Assembly (NCBI GenBank): GCA_009885355.1
Contig: VFKW01000100.1
Span: forward strand, 1 to 16,382
Reading direction: 5' to 3'
Source: Candidatus Berkelbacteria bacterium
GTDB lineage: Bacteria; Patescibacteriota; UBA1384; VFKW01
Length of the DNA stretch: 16,382 nucleotides
Positions 7,840-14,570 of this stretch are shown piece by piece; the stretch's first letter is position 1, and every line of letters starts with the position of its first letter. A program made the position numbers and the translations under genes. A model generated the notes under the pieces. That model saw only the letters and a list, made by a program, of their open reading frames with translations. It was not told the origin of the DNA and made no database searches.

Positions 7840-8035
7840 TGGAAGTTTTACGCAGCTTGTAGCTGTAAAAGCCGGGTTGACTAATGAAGAGGCGGCCAGC
7901 TTTATCGAGGGATTTGCGACTGTTATAAAAGAAACTGTCAAAAAGGACGGTAAAATTGAACTTGAAGGTTTTGGTAAATTTGAGATGATCGACGAAAGAA
8001 TCCATTTTTTTGCCGACAAGGATTTAACGGACTAA
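7832..8035 (+). CDS. Truncated HU/IHF-like DNA-binding protein
   Basis: This 67-residue protein matches the first two thirds of HU: the helical dimerisation part (SFTQLVAVKAGLTNEEAASF) and the first strands with KIELEGFGKFEM. HU is normally about 90 residues. The DNA-clamping beta arm with its Asn-Pro tip and the C-terminal helix are missing, and the protein ends in IHFFADKDLTD. It has a strong GGAGG site (7822-7826) and overlaps the end of ymdB, so it is expressed with that operon. It may be a dimerising, non-clamping HU derivative or a modified DNA-binding protein; its partner is unknown. Confidence 0.75.
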   Translation: MNDGSFTQLVAVKAGLTNEEAASFIEGFATVIKETVKKDGKIELEGFGKFEMIDERIHFFADKDLTD

Positions 8036-8062
8036 ATTCTCTTTGAATTAATGTGATATTTA

Positions 8063-8076
8063 CAAGCTAAAGCTTG
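8063..8076. repeat. Perfect short inverted repeat CAAGCT-AA-AGCTTG
   Basis: This hairpin with a 2-nt loop lies between the convergent HU-like and flippase-like genes. It belongs to the AAGCT-rich repeat type. No clear T run follows on either strand, so it is not called a terminator. Confidence 0.5.
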
Positions 8077-8116
8077 CGCTACATAACACGGGTTTTTCAA
8101 CGATCTATTTGTTATT

Positions 8117-9187
8117 TTATTGGTCAGATTTATTATTCTGATATTTTTTGTTGTCATTTTTTAGTGTTGTATAAGAAATAAGTCCAATCGGGATCCAGAT
8201 CCAGAACGAGAAGAGTCTGAAAATAAGGACTGCTGCAACTGAAACGGACAAAGGAAGACCAAGGCCGCTGAACATTAAACTCATTGAGCCCTCAGTGACA
8301 CCAAGACCGCCTGGAATGAGCGAAATTAGACCTATTAGAGTAGCAATGCAGTAACCAAAAATCAAGACGGGAAAGCCAATATGACGGCCAAGACTTAAAA
8401 AAACAAAAAACAGACAACACATATCACCAAGCCAATATATGAGCCCGCCGGAAATAGCTATCAGGGAATCGCGTTTTCGATGTGAAAAAAGACCAATGCC
8501 TTTATAAACATCGTCATAGACTTCTTTGATTTGATCTTTAGTGACCGGGGATTTTTTGAGAATTCGTAGAAATTTATTAACGATATGGGTAATTCTGACG
8601 ATCAGATTAAAAAAGCGCTCTTTATTTTTATAAATAATCGTCAAATATACTATGCCGCCAAAGACAACTATAAATAGTATTAACGAAATAAGGCGCGGCG
8701 ATACTGCTAGATCTGGAAATGTAGGGACTAAAATAAGTGAAATCACTAAAAGCAATAGAAAAGCGGCATATGTGATTATTGTTCGAAGAATAAACATAAG
8801 AAGAATTGAGCCGGCACTAACATTTCTCTTTCTTAAAAAATAAAAATCTACTGCACTCTCACCAAGCCCACTGACAGGGAAAAAATGAATGGCAAAGGCG
8901 GCGATTGAACCCAAACGGAAACGATCTATAAATTTGATCGAATATCCAAGTCTGGATAGTATAACACCGAGTAAAGTGGCGGCGGCTATATATGAGATAA
9001 GTTCGCTTAGCAAAGCTAAAAATAAATATGGTTTTTTTACTTTCAAAACCATATCAACAACATCTTTTTCAGCTAGGATTTTTGGAATTAAAAAATATAC
9101 GCCTACTGCAAATATTATAAATATAAAGACGCTTTTGAAGCTAATTTTCAAGTTGTTTTTTTGAGAATTTCCAATTTCAATTGACAC
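8117..9187 (-). CDS. Flippase-like UPF0104 / LPG-synthase-type membrane protein
   Basis: An integral membrane protein of 356 residues with about eight hydrophobic segments and the family signature SLIPGGLGVTEG near the C terminus, plus an earlier FFPVSGLGESAVDFYFLRKR. This is the lysylphosphatidylglycerol synthase transmembrane (TIGR00374, YbhN-like) family, proposed to move lipids or lipid-linked sugars. There is no soluble acyltransferase domain, so it is not a full MprF, and its substrate cannot be told. The start is a GTG (9187-9185) with AAGG about 7 nt upstream. It is convergent with the HU-like gene and has its own promoter. Confidence 0.85.
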   Translation of the reverse strand: MSIEIGNSQKNNLKISFKSVFIFIIFAVGVYFLIPKILAEKDVVDMVLKVKKPYLFLALLSELISYIAAATLLGVILSRLGYSIKFIDRFRLGSIAAFAIHFFPVSGLGESAVDFYFLRKRNVSAGSILLMFILRTIITYAAFLLLLVISLILVPTFPDLAVSPRLISLILFIVVFGGIVYLTIIYKNKERFFNLIVRITHIVNKFLRILKKSPVTKDQIKEVYDDVYKGIGLFSHRKRDSLIAISGGLIYWLGDMCCLFFVFLSLGRHIGFPVLIFGYCIATLIGLISLIPGGLGVTEGSMSLMFSGLGLPLSVSVAAVLIFRLFSFWIWIPIGLISYTTLKNDNKKYQNNKSDQ

Positions 9188-9251
9188 GCAATAACCTTAC
9201 ATTCTTAATTACCGTTATTCATTACTAGTATATTTTATTTGGTTATTGCGT
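9186..9251. repeat. 11-bp inverted repeat flanking the start of the flippase-like gene
   Basis: ACGCAATAACC (9186-9196) and GGTTATTGCGT (9241-9251) are perfect inverted copies with 44 bp between them. One arm covers the ribosome site and most of the GTG start; the other lies in the promoter spacer. Confidence 0.6.
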
Positions 9252-9260
9252 TTTAGTCAA
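9232..9260 (-). promoter_or_regulatory. Promoter for the flippase-like gene
   Basis: On the minus strand TTGACT (9255-9260), a 17-bp spacer and TAAAAT (9232-9237) form a good sigma70 promoter, with RNA expected to start near 9225. One arm of the 11-bp inverted repeat falls in the spacer, which would allow operator control. Confidence 0.55.
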
Positions 9261-9323
9261 ATCCAAACAAAGAGCCTGCTAAAAATCAATATTTAATACT
9301 GCTCAGCTGGATTGCATAATTTT

Positions 9324-9530
9324 CTATTTGCGGGCTAATTTTGTTGATACCATGACAAGATATATCGCAGCTAAACCGACAATAATATAAACTAATCTAG
9401 ATAAGAATGATTCTATCCCGAAAATAGCATCAACCAAGTTCCATTTAAATACACCTACTAGAAACCAGTTTAATGCACCAACAATAACCAAAACAAAACT
9501 GATCCAGTCTATGATGTTTAATCTATTCAT
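9324..9530 (-). CDS. DUF378 (YuzA-like) small membrane protein
   Basis: A 68-residue protein with two membrane helices. The first contains the DUF378 hallmark DWISFVLVIVGALNWFLVG, followed by a short polar turn (FKWNLVDAIFG) and a second helix LVYIIVGLAAIYLV. Its function is unknown. A GTG at 9542 in the same frame would add four residues, but it sits inside the AAGGTGG ribosome site (9539-9545), whereas the ATG at 9530 is 8 nt after that site and is preferred. The gene appears to stand alone. Confidence 0.85.
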   Translation of the reverse strand: MNRLNIIDWISFVLVIVGALNWFLVGVFKWNLVDAIFGIESFLSRLVYIIVGLAAIYLVMVSTKLARK

Positions 9531-9621
9531 CGCAATCACCACCTTTCAAAATATTTTATGATAACGATTTTATTGTAGCAGATGGAAGTTGGTTAAATAT
9601 AGGAGGTTTATACAATTATCA

Positions 9622-9664
9622 AAGCTAGTAAGCTGGTAAGCTTATAAGCAATAAGAATTAAGCT
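9622..9664 (+). repeat. AAGCT-rich repeat between DUF378 and DUF5661 genes
   Basis: Degenerate AAGCT units with TA-rich spacers, including the perfect 10-bp palindrome GCTTATAAGC. It resembles the repeats behind rny and elp3. Confidence 0.6.
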
Positions 9665-9679
9665 AGGATCGGTAATTAT

Positions 9680-9943
9680 CTAAATCTTGCCTTCGGCGAT
9701 GGCTTCCATTTCGTCTAATCTTGTGTAATAGTCGGGGATTTCATTTAGATGGGCTAGGGCAATTTTTCCGGTTATAAGAGGGTCGTCGTTGGTGACGTTG
9801 GTTTCTGGGTCGATGGTGCCGTGTTCTAGCTCTACGTCCATGCCGCGACGGAATTGTTCGAGATCAAAATTTGACCAATCGATTCCTAATTGTGTAGCAA
9901 CTTCTTGGGCTTCTTCCGGGGAAAATGTTTTTTTGGGTTCCAT
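9680..9943 (-). CDS. DUF5661 family protein
   Basis: A small soluble acidic protein of 87 residues matching the DUF5661 pattern: FSPEEAQEVATQLGIDW, then FRRGMDVELEHGT, DPETNVTNDDP and KIALAHLNEIPDYYTRL. The family is widespread in CPR and some other bacteria, and its function is unknown. The start ATG is preceded by AAGGAG (9948-9953) at 4-nt spacing. It lies between an AAGCT repeat downstream and the palindromic element upstream, so it is probably a single-gene unit; no clear promoter was found. Confidence 0.85.
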   Translation of the reverse strand: MEPKKTFSPEEAQEVATQLGIDWSNFDLEQFRRGMDVELEHGTIDPETNVTNDDPLITGKIALAHLNEIPDYYTRLDEMEAIAEGKI

Positions 9944-9982
9944 ATGTCTCCTTTTTTAAAGCTCGCTAAAAAACTCTCATTT

Positions 9983-10079
9983 TCGTCATTCCGGTCTGGA
10001 TGGGATCCCAGAACCGGAATCCAGGAAACTTTATAACTGGATCCCGGATATCGAGTGCCACTCGCTTCCGGGATGACGA
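9983..10079 (-). repeat. MITE-like palindromic element, copy B (97 bp)
   Basis: Inverted ends TCGTCATTCCGG (9983-9994) and CCGGGATGACGA (10068-10079) enclose several stem-loops, including CGAGTG-G-CACTCG and the palindrome TGGGATCCCA. On the minus strand it aligns with copy A at 4712-4849 without that copy's two 20-bp insertions. It lies just after the ABC permease stop and reads in the same direction as that gene, as copy A does relative to typA. Open frames through it are not genes. Confidence 0.85.
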
Positions 10080-10109
10080 TATGTTTTTCCAACGGACTCA
10101 TATTATTAA

Positions 10110-11192
10110 TTAATCCTCAGTCAGGCGGAATTTGTAGATTGATAGAAGTAAGGCTAGGAGAATCCACGATAGGACGATGACGAGATTTAATGGGTTTGAA
10201 AGCGGGCTGGTATTTTCTAGGGCAATGCCGCGAATCATGCGAAGAAGTGGGGCCAATGGTAAAAATTGGACGATTGAGATCAACCATTTTGGCAACTGAT
10301 CGATGGGGAAAAATACGCCGGCTAGAAACATCATTGGAATTGTGACGGCGGTGGCCATACCTTCGGCGGCGTTGGTGGTTTTTGACAAACTAGCAATGGC
10401 GAAGCCGATCATTTGGAACAAAATAGCACCAATCATAGCAAATAGATAAATCATCGGGATATTGCCGGGGATATGGGCGCCGAAAACGTAAACGCCGATC
10501 CCTAATACCAATGATACCTGAATAAAATTTAGAATCAGACGTGACATTACTTCGGATATGATAAATTTCCATGATTTAATTGGTGTCGTTGTAAGTCTTT
10601 TCAAAATTTGGTCTTCGCGATATTTGCTCATAGCGATGGCAACGCCTTGAACTGACGAATTCATCAAAGACATGCCTATCAAACCAACTAAAACAAAATC
10701 AAAATAATTCAAATCTGCGCTATTGGTTTTTTCTTGTTGAATTGAAAATAGTGGCTTTGCTTTTTGGGCTTGAAAACTGGCCCCAGTTAAAATTTGGTCT
10801 AAAACACCTATTACCATTGAATTTCCTTGGGCATTGGCCGGATCAATAATGACTTTGACTTTTGTCGGCGCGGTTGGGCTTTGGTCGCCAAATCCTTTTG
10901 GGATAATAATAACGGCGACGGATTTTCCTTTTTTTACCGACTCTTTTGATACGGCAATATCAGTCGATCTGGTTGATTTAAAAAGTTCTGATTTAGTGAG
11001 AGTTTTATCTATCGTCTTGGCAAGCTCACTGTTTGATTGGTTTATCATTATGATATTCCCAGTCGATGAACTGCCTTTACCAAAAAACGTGCCGAAAATA
11101 AATGTAAATACTAATGGAAATACCAAGCTCCAAAAAAGAGCCTGTTTGTTTCGTAATAACATTTTAATATTGTACTTAAATAATTTGAACAT
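10110..11192 (-). CDS. ABC-2 type transporter permease
   Basis: The membrane subunit of an ABC exporter, ABC2_membrane_3/YhaP-DrrB type. A first helix (about 17-37, LFWSLVFPLVFTFIFG) is followed by an external domain of roughly 130 residues, then five or so helices from about residue 165 to the C terminus, with the cytoplasmic segment SKYREDQILKRLTTTPIKSW and the FLAGVFFPIDQLP loop typical of the family. The 360-residue length is normal. The start follows the ATPase stop by 2 nt with an overlapping AGGAGA site, so the two subunits are coupled. The substrate is unknown; such systems export drugs, lipids or polysaccharides. Confidence 0.9.
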   Translation of the reverse strand: MFKLFKYNIKMLLRNKQALFWSLVFPLVFTFIFGTFFGKGSSSTGNIIMINQSNSELAKTIDKTLTKSELFKSTRSTDIAVSKESVKKGKSVAVIIIPKGFGDQSPTAPTKVKVIIDPANAQGNSMVIGVLDQILTGASFQAQKAKPLFSIQQEKTNSADLNYFDFVLVGLIGMSLMNSSVQGVAIAMSKYREDQILKRLTTTPIKSWKFIISEVMSRLILNFIQVSLVLGIGVYVFGAHIPGNIPMIYLFAMIGAILFQMIGFAIASLSKTTNAAEGMATAVTIPMMFLAGVFFPIDQLPKWLISIVQFLPLAPLLRMIRGIALENTSPLSNPLNLVIVLSWILLALLLSIYKFRLTED

Positions 11193-11194
11193 AG

Positions 11195-11650
11195 TTATTC
11201 TCCTATTGTTTTGCCGGTTAATTGAATAAATAAGTCTTCCAGAGTAGCGCGATCAACAATAAGACCCTCGGGATTTAATTTCTGAACAAGAGGAAGAACA
11301 GAATTCAGCTCGACTTGAGTTTTTAGTCTGAGCTCAAAATTATTTCCTTTACCAATTAGATTTTTAACTTCGGCAAAAATACCTATTTGCTTAAACACTT
11401 CTGTATCAATTTTTTTGGTGATAAAATTGATACGATATGGCTTATTAACACCTTCAACCAGCTTGTGCGTTTCACCAATAGTAAGTATTTCGCCTTTGTC
11501 CATGATAGCAATTCGGTCACAAAGGATTTCAGCTTCTTCCATATAATGTGTAGTTAAAATAATTGTTTTGCCTTGTTTTTTGATGCCAGAGATCACTTCC
11601 CATAAATTGCGCCTGGCGATCGGATCCAGTCCAGTGGTCGGTTCATCCAA
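11195..11650 (-). CDS. ABC exporter ATPase, C-terminal part (frameshifted)
   Basis: The downstream piece of the ATPase partner. It starts within the Walker B/D-loop (DEPTTGLDP at 2-10) and contains the H-loop LTTHYMEEAE with His35 and a C-terminal regulatory domain. The frame is open upstream of this Met and there encodes QRFSIVASLVNDPQIVFL, the normal continuation of LSGGQ-K. The Met is therefore an artefact of the broken frame. The whole gene would encode about 304 residues, typical of DrrA/YhaQ-type ATPases. Confidence 0.88.
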   Translation of the reverse strand: MDEPTTGLDPIARRNLWEVISGIKKQGKTIILTTHYMEEAEILCDRIAIMDKGEILTIGETHKLVEGVNKPYRINFITKKIDTEVFKQIGIFAEVKNLIGKGNNFELRLKTQVELNSVLPLVQKLNPEGLIVDRATLEDLFIQLTGKTIGE

Positions 11651-11682
11651 AAATACGATTTGGGGATCATTGACTAAACTAG

Positions 11683-12108
11683 CTACAATTGAAAAACGCT
11701 GTTTTGCCCACCGGACAAGCTTCTCACAAAAGAATTAGCTTTACTGTCCAAGTGGACCATCTTTAACAACTCAATCGAATCTAGATGTTTTTTATAAAAA
11801 CTTCCGAAAAGATCGAGAATTTCTTTTAAGGTTAAGAAATTATAATACGCGGTTGATTGCAATTGGACACCAATTTCTTCTTTAATAGTGCCTATATTAT
11901 TGTTTATATTATTACCTAAAATATTAATTTTTCCAGAAGTTGGCTTGCGTAAACCTTCTATTATTTCCAAAGTTGTGGTTTTTCCGGCACCGTTTTCTCC
12001 TAGTAAACCAAAAATCTCACCTTTATAAACATCAAACGAGATCCCGTTGACGGCAGTAAAATCACCATATTTTTTTGTCAATTTTTCAATTGAAATTACC
12101 TTTTCCAT
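11683..12108 (-). CDS. ABC exporter ATPase, N-terminal part (frameshifted)
   Basis: The upstream piece carries Walker A GENGAGKTT (37-45), a Q-loop region (VQLQSTAYYNFLTLKE) and the signature LSGGQ (131-135). The sequence then changes frame and stops after NSVFQL. Adding one A to the AAAA run after the GGQ codons gives GGQ-KQRFSIVASL and joins the next fragment exactly. The ATG has an AAGGAT site upstream. This is the first gene of the ATPase-permease pair, 128 bp after the preceding gene on the minus strand. Confidence 0.88.
   Translation of the reverse strand: MEKVISIEKLTKKYGDFTAVNGISFDVYKGEIFGLLGENGAGKTTTLEIIEGLRKPTSGKINILGNNINNNIGTIKEEIGVQLQSTAYYNFLTLKEILDLFGSFYKKHLDSIELLKMVHLDSKANSFVRSLSGGQNSVFQL
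11702..11705 (-). other. Frameshift site (A4 run) within the ABC ATPase gene
   Basis: The coding strand reads GGG CAA AAC AGC; the family sequence needs GGG CAA AAA CAG CGT. One A is missing. The context is not a canonical slippery heptamer, so an indel error or real mutation is more likely than programmed shifting. Confidence 0.85.
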
Positions 12109-12236
12109 CTTATCCTTTCATTGAAATATGTAAATAAATCCACCCTAGGCTTAGCCATAGAGGTTTTTAGAAACCATATCCACAATATATATTACCATGA
12201 CCTGAGTTTGAATACCATATCATGTATGTTGATATT

Positions 12237-12614
12237 TTATTTTAGACCGATTTCACTGTCTGAAAGGCTTGATCCTGAAAAATCAGCATCAGATTGGGAG
12301 CCAATTGACGAATCGAGAGTCGAAATTTCATTATCAATATTTGAAGTAACTGGCGAGTCAAGAGATTCGCTGGCCGCGGTTTCTTTGTCAGTTGCAGACT
12401 GACCGGTTGGAGTATTTTTAGTGTCCGCAGTTTCTTTTGATCTGTCCTGCATCTGATAGACCGTCAAGCCGCCGAAGGCGGCAATTATCAGAAACAATAA
12501 GATCATTAATACGACAAGCATATTATTGTGCTTTGATTTTTCAGCTGTAATTTTCATGACTACCGGTTTTTGGCTTTCATCTATTTGATTGTTTTTTTGA
12601 TTGTCAGTTTCCAT
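12237..12614 (-). CDS. Single-pass membrane protein with a Ser/Asp-rich tail, unknown function
   Basis: No family was recognised. The 125-residue protein has a polar N terminus of about 30 residues, one membrane helix (about 32-53, MLVVLMILLFLIIAAFGGLT) and a low-complexity tail rich in Ser, Thr, Asp and Glu (57-125). The topology is probably N-in with the tail outside. An AAGGAGG site 4 nt before the ATG supports expression. It lies 27 bp downstream of the secreted protein gene and upstream of the ABC exporter, so it may be in the same transcript. A linker or surface-spacer role is possible but unsupported. Confidence 0.7.
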   Translation of the reverse strand: METDNQKNNQIDESQKPVVMKITAEKSKHNNMLVVLMILLFLIIAAFGGLTVYQMQDRSKETADTKNTPTGQSATDKETAASESLDSPVTSNIDNEISTLDSSIGSQSDADFSGSSLSDSEIGLK

Positions 12615-12641
12615 ATGCCTCCTTGAAAATATTTTATTGTT

Positions 12642-13349
12642 TTATTCTGGTGTACCTGTTACTGTTGGAGTTAGAGTTGGAGTTGTTGCCCTTACTTGAG
12701 CTTTTAAAGCATTGATGTCTGGACGAATAGTTTCCTGATAATATGTTTTGACGGCTAAATTGGCCAGTCTGGCTTCATCAAGAGCTTCTTTTGCATCTAA
12801 AATTTTCGAGCGGAATTCACCTTCTGATTTTCCACAGGCGTATTGCTGGGATTCTTTTAAGATGACAATGTAAGCAGTCTTGGCAGCCGCATAAGCTTCT
12901 ATTTTCTGATTTAAAATGATCTGATCCGCTTTTAACTTTGTCGTGTCATAGCCACCTTCGTCGAATTTTGCGATTAATTTTTCGACTCTTTTGGAAAAGC
13001 GATTGAAAAATGCATGACGGCGAGAAAGATTTGCTTCAAATCTTGTTACTTTTAATACAACTTGTGACTCAACTTTTGCACAGCGCGCAGCGCTCAAAGC
13101 TTCTTTTTTGGCGACATTTAATGCTTTTTCGGCATCAATATTGGCTCTTTTGGCTTGGACTGCCTGACGCGCCTGTATGCCTCCAGGCAATACTGGAGTC
13201 GGAGTAGTAGTGACACTCGCATCTGACTCGGTCGGAGTCAAAGTAGGCGTGCCGATTGAAACTGGCGGAGTGATTTCTATCGCGCTAGTACTGATAGGTA
13301 AAATGATAATTGAGAACATAAGCATGATAAATATTTTTATTTTGAACAT
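12642..13349 (-). CDS. Secreted coiled-coil protein with Thr-Pro-rich ends, unknown function
   Basis: No named family was recognised. Residues 1-23 form a signal peptide (hydrophobic core IMLMFSIIILPIS, cleavage near STSA). The mature part has a Thr/Pro-rich N-terminal stretch (34-55), an Ala/Lys/Glu-rich helical, probably coiled-coil core (about 58-220) with two cysteines (90 and 172) that could pair, and a Thr/Pro-rich tail. The heptapeptide TPTLTPT occurs at both ends (34-40 and 223-229). A GGAGG site precedes the ATG. The neighbouring gene upstream ends only 14 bp away. The Thr/Pro stretches suggest wall-exposed, possibly glycosylated linkers. Confidence 0.75.
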   Translation of the reverse strand: MFKIKIFIMLMFSIIILPISTSAIEITPPVSIGTPTLTPTESDASVTTTPTPVLPGGIQARQAVQAKRANIDAEKALNVAKKEALSAARCAKVESQVVLKVTRFEANLSRRHAFFNRFSKRVEKLIAKFDEGGYDTTKLKADQIILNQKIEAYAAAKTAYIVILKESQQYACGKSEGEFRSKILDAKEALDEARLANLAVKTYYQETIRPDINALKAQVRATTPTLTPTVTGTPE

Positions 13350-13363
13350 TTTTCCTCCGATTT

Positions 13364-13813
13364 CTATTTATTTACTATTATTATAATATATGCCAATAAA
13401 TATAGCAACCCGCTGATTATTATTAATATTAAGGCTTTTTTCTTTCTTGAAATATCAGAGGGGCTTAATATTTCAATTTCCATAGCATCGAGAAGCTTAG
13501 ATTTGGCAATGGCTTTTTTGGTAATTTCCGGCTTGTCTACAAGATATAATTTACCACCGGACAGAACCATAATCAGTGAAATGAGTACGAGTAAGCCATA
13601 GAGCCAGAAAAGCTCTTTTTGCATAGCGATAACGGTAAAAATAATGGCTACTAGAAGACAAATTGAAATGATCCAATAGAATGTCTTTAGTTTTTGATAG
13701 TATATAGCTTTTTGACTATGTATATCTTTTTGAATTTCAATTAAAAGTTTGTAGTCTTTTTTGGCTATCTGACTAATTTGTTTTTCCGAGATATTTTTAA
13801 AAACATGATCCAT
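13364..13813 (-). CDS. Three-helix membrane protein, unknown function
   Basis: No family was recognised. The 149-residue protein has a charged, helical N terminus (1-42), a hairpin of two membrane helices (about 43-64 and 67-86), a basic cytoplasmic-type loop (93-126, ending RKKK) and a third helix (about 127-147). A strong AGGAGGGG site precedes the ATG. The gene starts 17 bp after the methyltransferase stop and ends 14 bp before the secreted protein gene, so it is in an operon with both. Confidence 0.7.
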   Translation of the reverse strand: MDHVFKNISEKQISQIAKKDYKLLIEIQKDIHSQKAIYYQKLKTFYWIISICLLVAIIFTVIAMQKELFWLYGLLVLISLIMVLSGGKLYLVDKPEITKKAIAKSKLLDAMEIEILSPSDISRKKKALILIIISGLLYLLAYIIIIVNK

Positions 13814-13830
13814 AATCCCCTCCTTTATTA

Positions 13831-14547
13831 TTATAGTACTTTTTTGGCAATTATACAGAGGTTTTGATTTACAACCTTTTTGCCACGGTTTTGCAAACTA
13901 AATTCGACAATTTCAAAGTCTGATTTTTTAATAAGATTCTTAATCTCCGGCTTTGCAAAACAATGTAGATATCGATCAGTCAGATTGTTATCTGCAGATC
14001 GCTTGAAAGGTAGTAGAATATCTTTGAAATCGAGTTTATTTTGAAAGAATATTTTGGCAAAGGTATTTTTAATTATGGTTGCAATAATTTCTTTTTTGAT
14101 AATTAAATTCCATACGGTCAAAATGAGAATGCCATCTTTTTTTAGAACACGTTTTATCTCTTTTAAAAATTTTAGGCGGTAGATTCGAGATGGAATATGG
14201 TGGAAAACAGCTAAACAGTAGACTTTGTCGAAATAATTATCGGGAAATGGTAATTTGAAAAAATCGATCACTTGAAAATCTTGTTCGGGATATTTTTGCT
14301 TGGCGATTTTGATGAGAGTTTCGGAAATATCAACGCCAACGTATTTTATTTCTTCATCTTTCAATACTTCCCAGAGACGGCCATTACCGCACCCGAGGTC
14401 TAAAATATTATCGCCCTTGATAGTATATTTTTTCAATTCGAGCAAATCTGGTGTAATATTGCCCCTCTTACTTGAAAAATCATACCCAATTAGGTTATAA
14501 TCATCTTTAGTCTTATCTAATAAATATTTTGCGTATTTTTGATTCAT
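13831..14547 (-). CDS. SAM-dependent methyltransferase, Trm9/ALKBH8-like
   Basis: A class I methyltransferase of 238 residues with the SAM-binding loop ILDLGCGNGRL (48-58), the acidic residue of motif II in VGVDIS (70-75), motif IV region LPFPDNYFD (99-107) and AVFHHIP (113-119), and LKKDGILILTVWNL (135-148). The HH after the motif IV strand, the VW after the post-motif strand and the C-terminal RYLHCFAKPEIKNLIKKSDFE (192 on) resemble Trm9/ALKBH8-type enzymes that methylate carboxymethyl-uridine at tRNA position 34. The divergent neighbour is Elp3, which makes the carboxymethyl group in known systems. A generic small-molecule methyltransferase remains possible. The ribosome site is weak. Confidence 0.75.
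   Translation of the reverse strand: MNQKYAKYLLDKTKDDYNLIGYDFSSKRGNITPDLLELKKYTIKGDNILDLGCGNGRLWEVLKDEEIKYVGVDISETLIKIAKQKYPEQDFQVIDFFKLPFPDNYFDKVYCLAVFHHIPSRIYRLKFLKEIKRVLKKDGILILTVWNLIIKKEIIATIIKNTFAKIFFQNKLDFKDILLPFKRSADNNLTDRYLHCFAKPEIKNLIKKSDFEIVEFSLQNRGKKVVNQNLCIIAKKVL
14472..14501 (+). promoter_or_regulatory. Promoter for the elp3-like gene, inside the methyltransferase gene
   Basis: TTGAAA (14472-14477), an 18-bp spacer and TATAAT (14496-14501) on the plus strand. With only 23 bp between the divergent genes, the elp3 promoter must lie in the 5' end of its neighbour's coding region. RNA would start near 14508. Confidence 0.6.
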
Positions 14548-14570
14548 ATTTTAGTAACTTAGGTTAATTA

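Noticed and set aside
7834..7842. Recoded TGA (glycine) as in Gracilibacteria/SR1
   Set aside because: ymdB ends at a TGA in the expected place and the next gene starts there with a good SD; no internal TGA is needed in any conserved protein.
8040..8116. Bidirectional terminator between convergent genes
   Set aside because: The only hairpin (8063-8076) is not followed by a T run on either strand; the GGGTTTTT nearby has no stem.
9886..10101. A 71-codon minus-strand open frame
   Set aside because: It runs through palindromic element copy B and overlaps the start of the DUF5661 gene in another frame; no ribosome site supports it.
11690..11720. Programmed -1 frameshifting in the ABC ATPase
   Set aside because: GGG CAA AAC is not an X-XXY-YYZ slippery site, and ABC ATPases are not known to need a shift here; a missing base explains it better.
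12121..12402. A 93-codon plus-strand open frame
   Set aside because: Most of it is antisense to the anchored Ser/Asp-rich protein, and its start has no ribosome site. The 128-bp spacer (12109-12236) shows no convincing feature.
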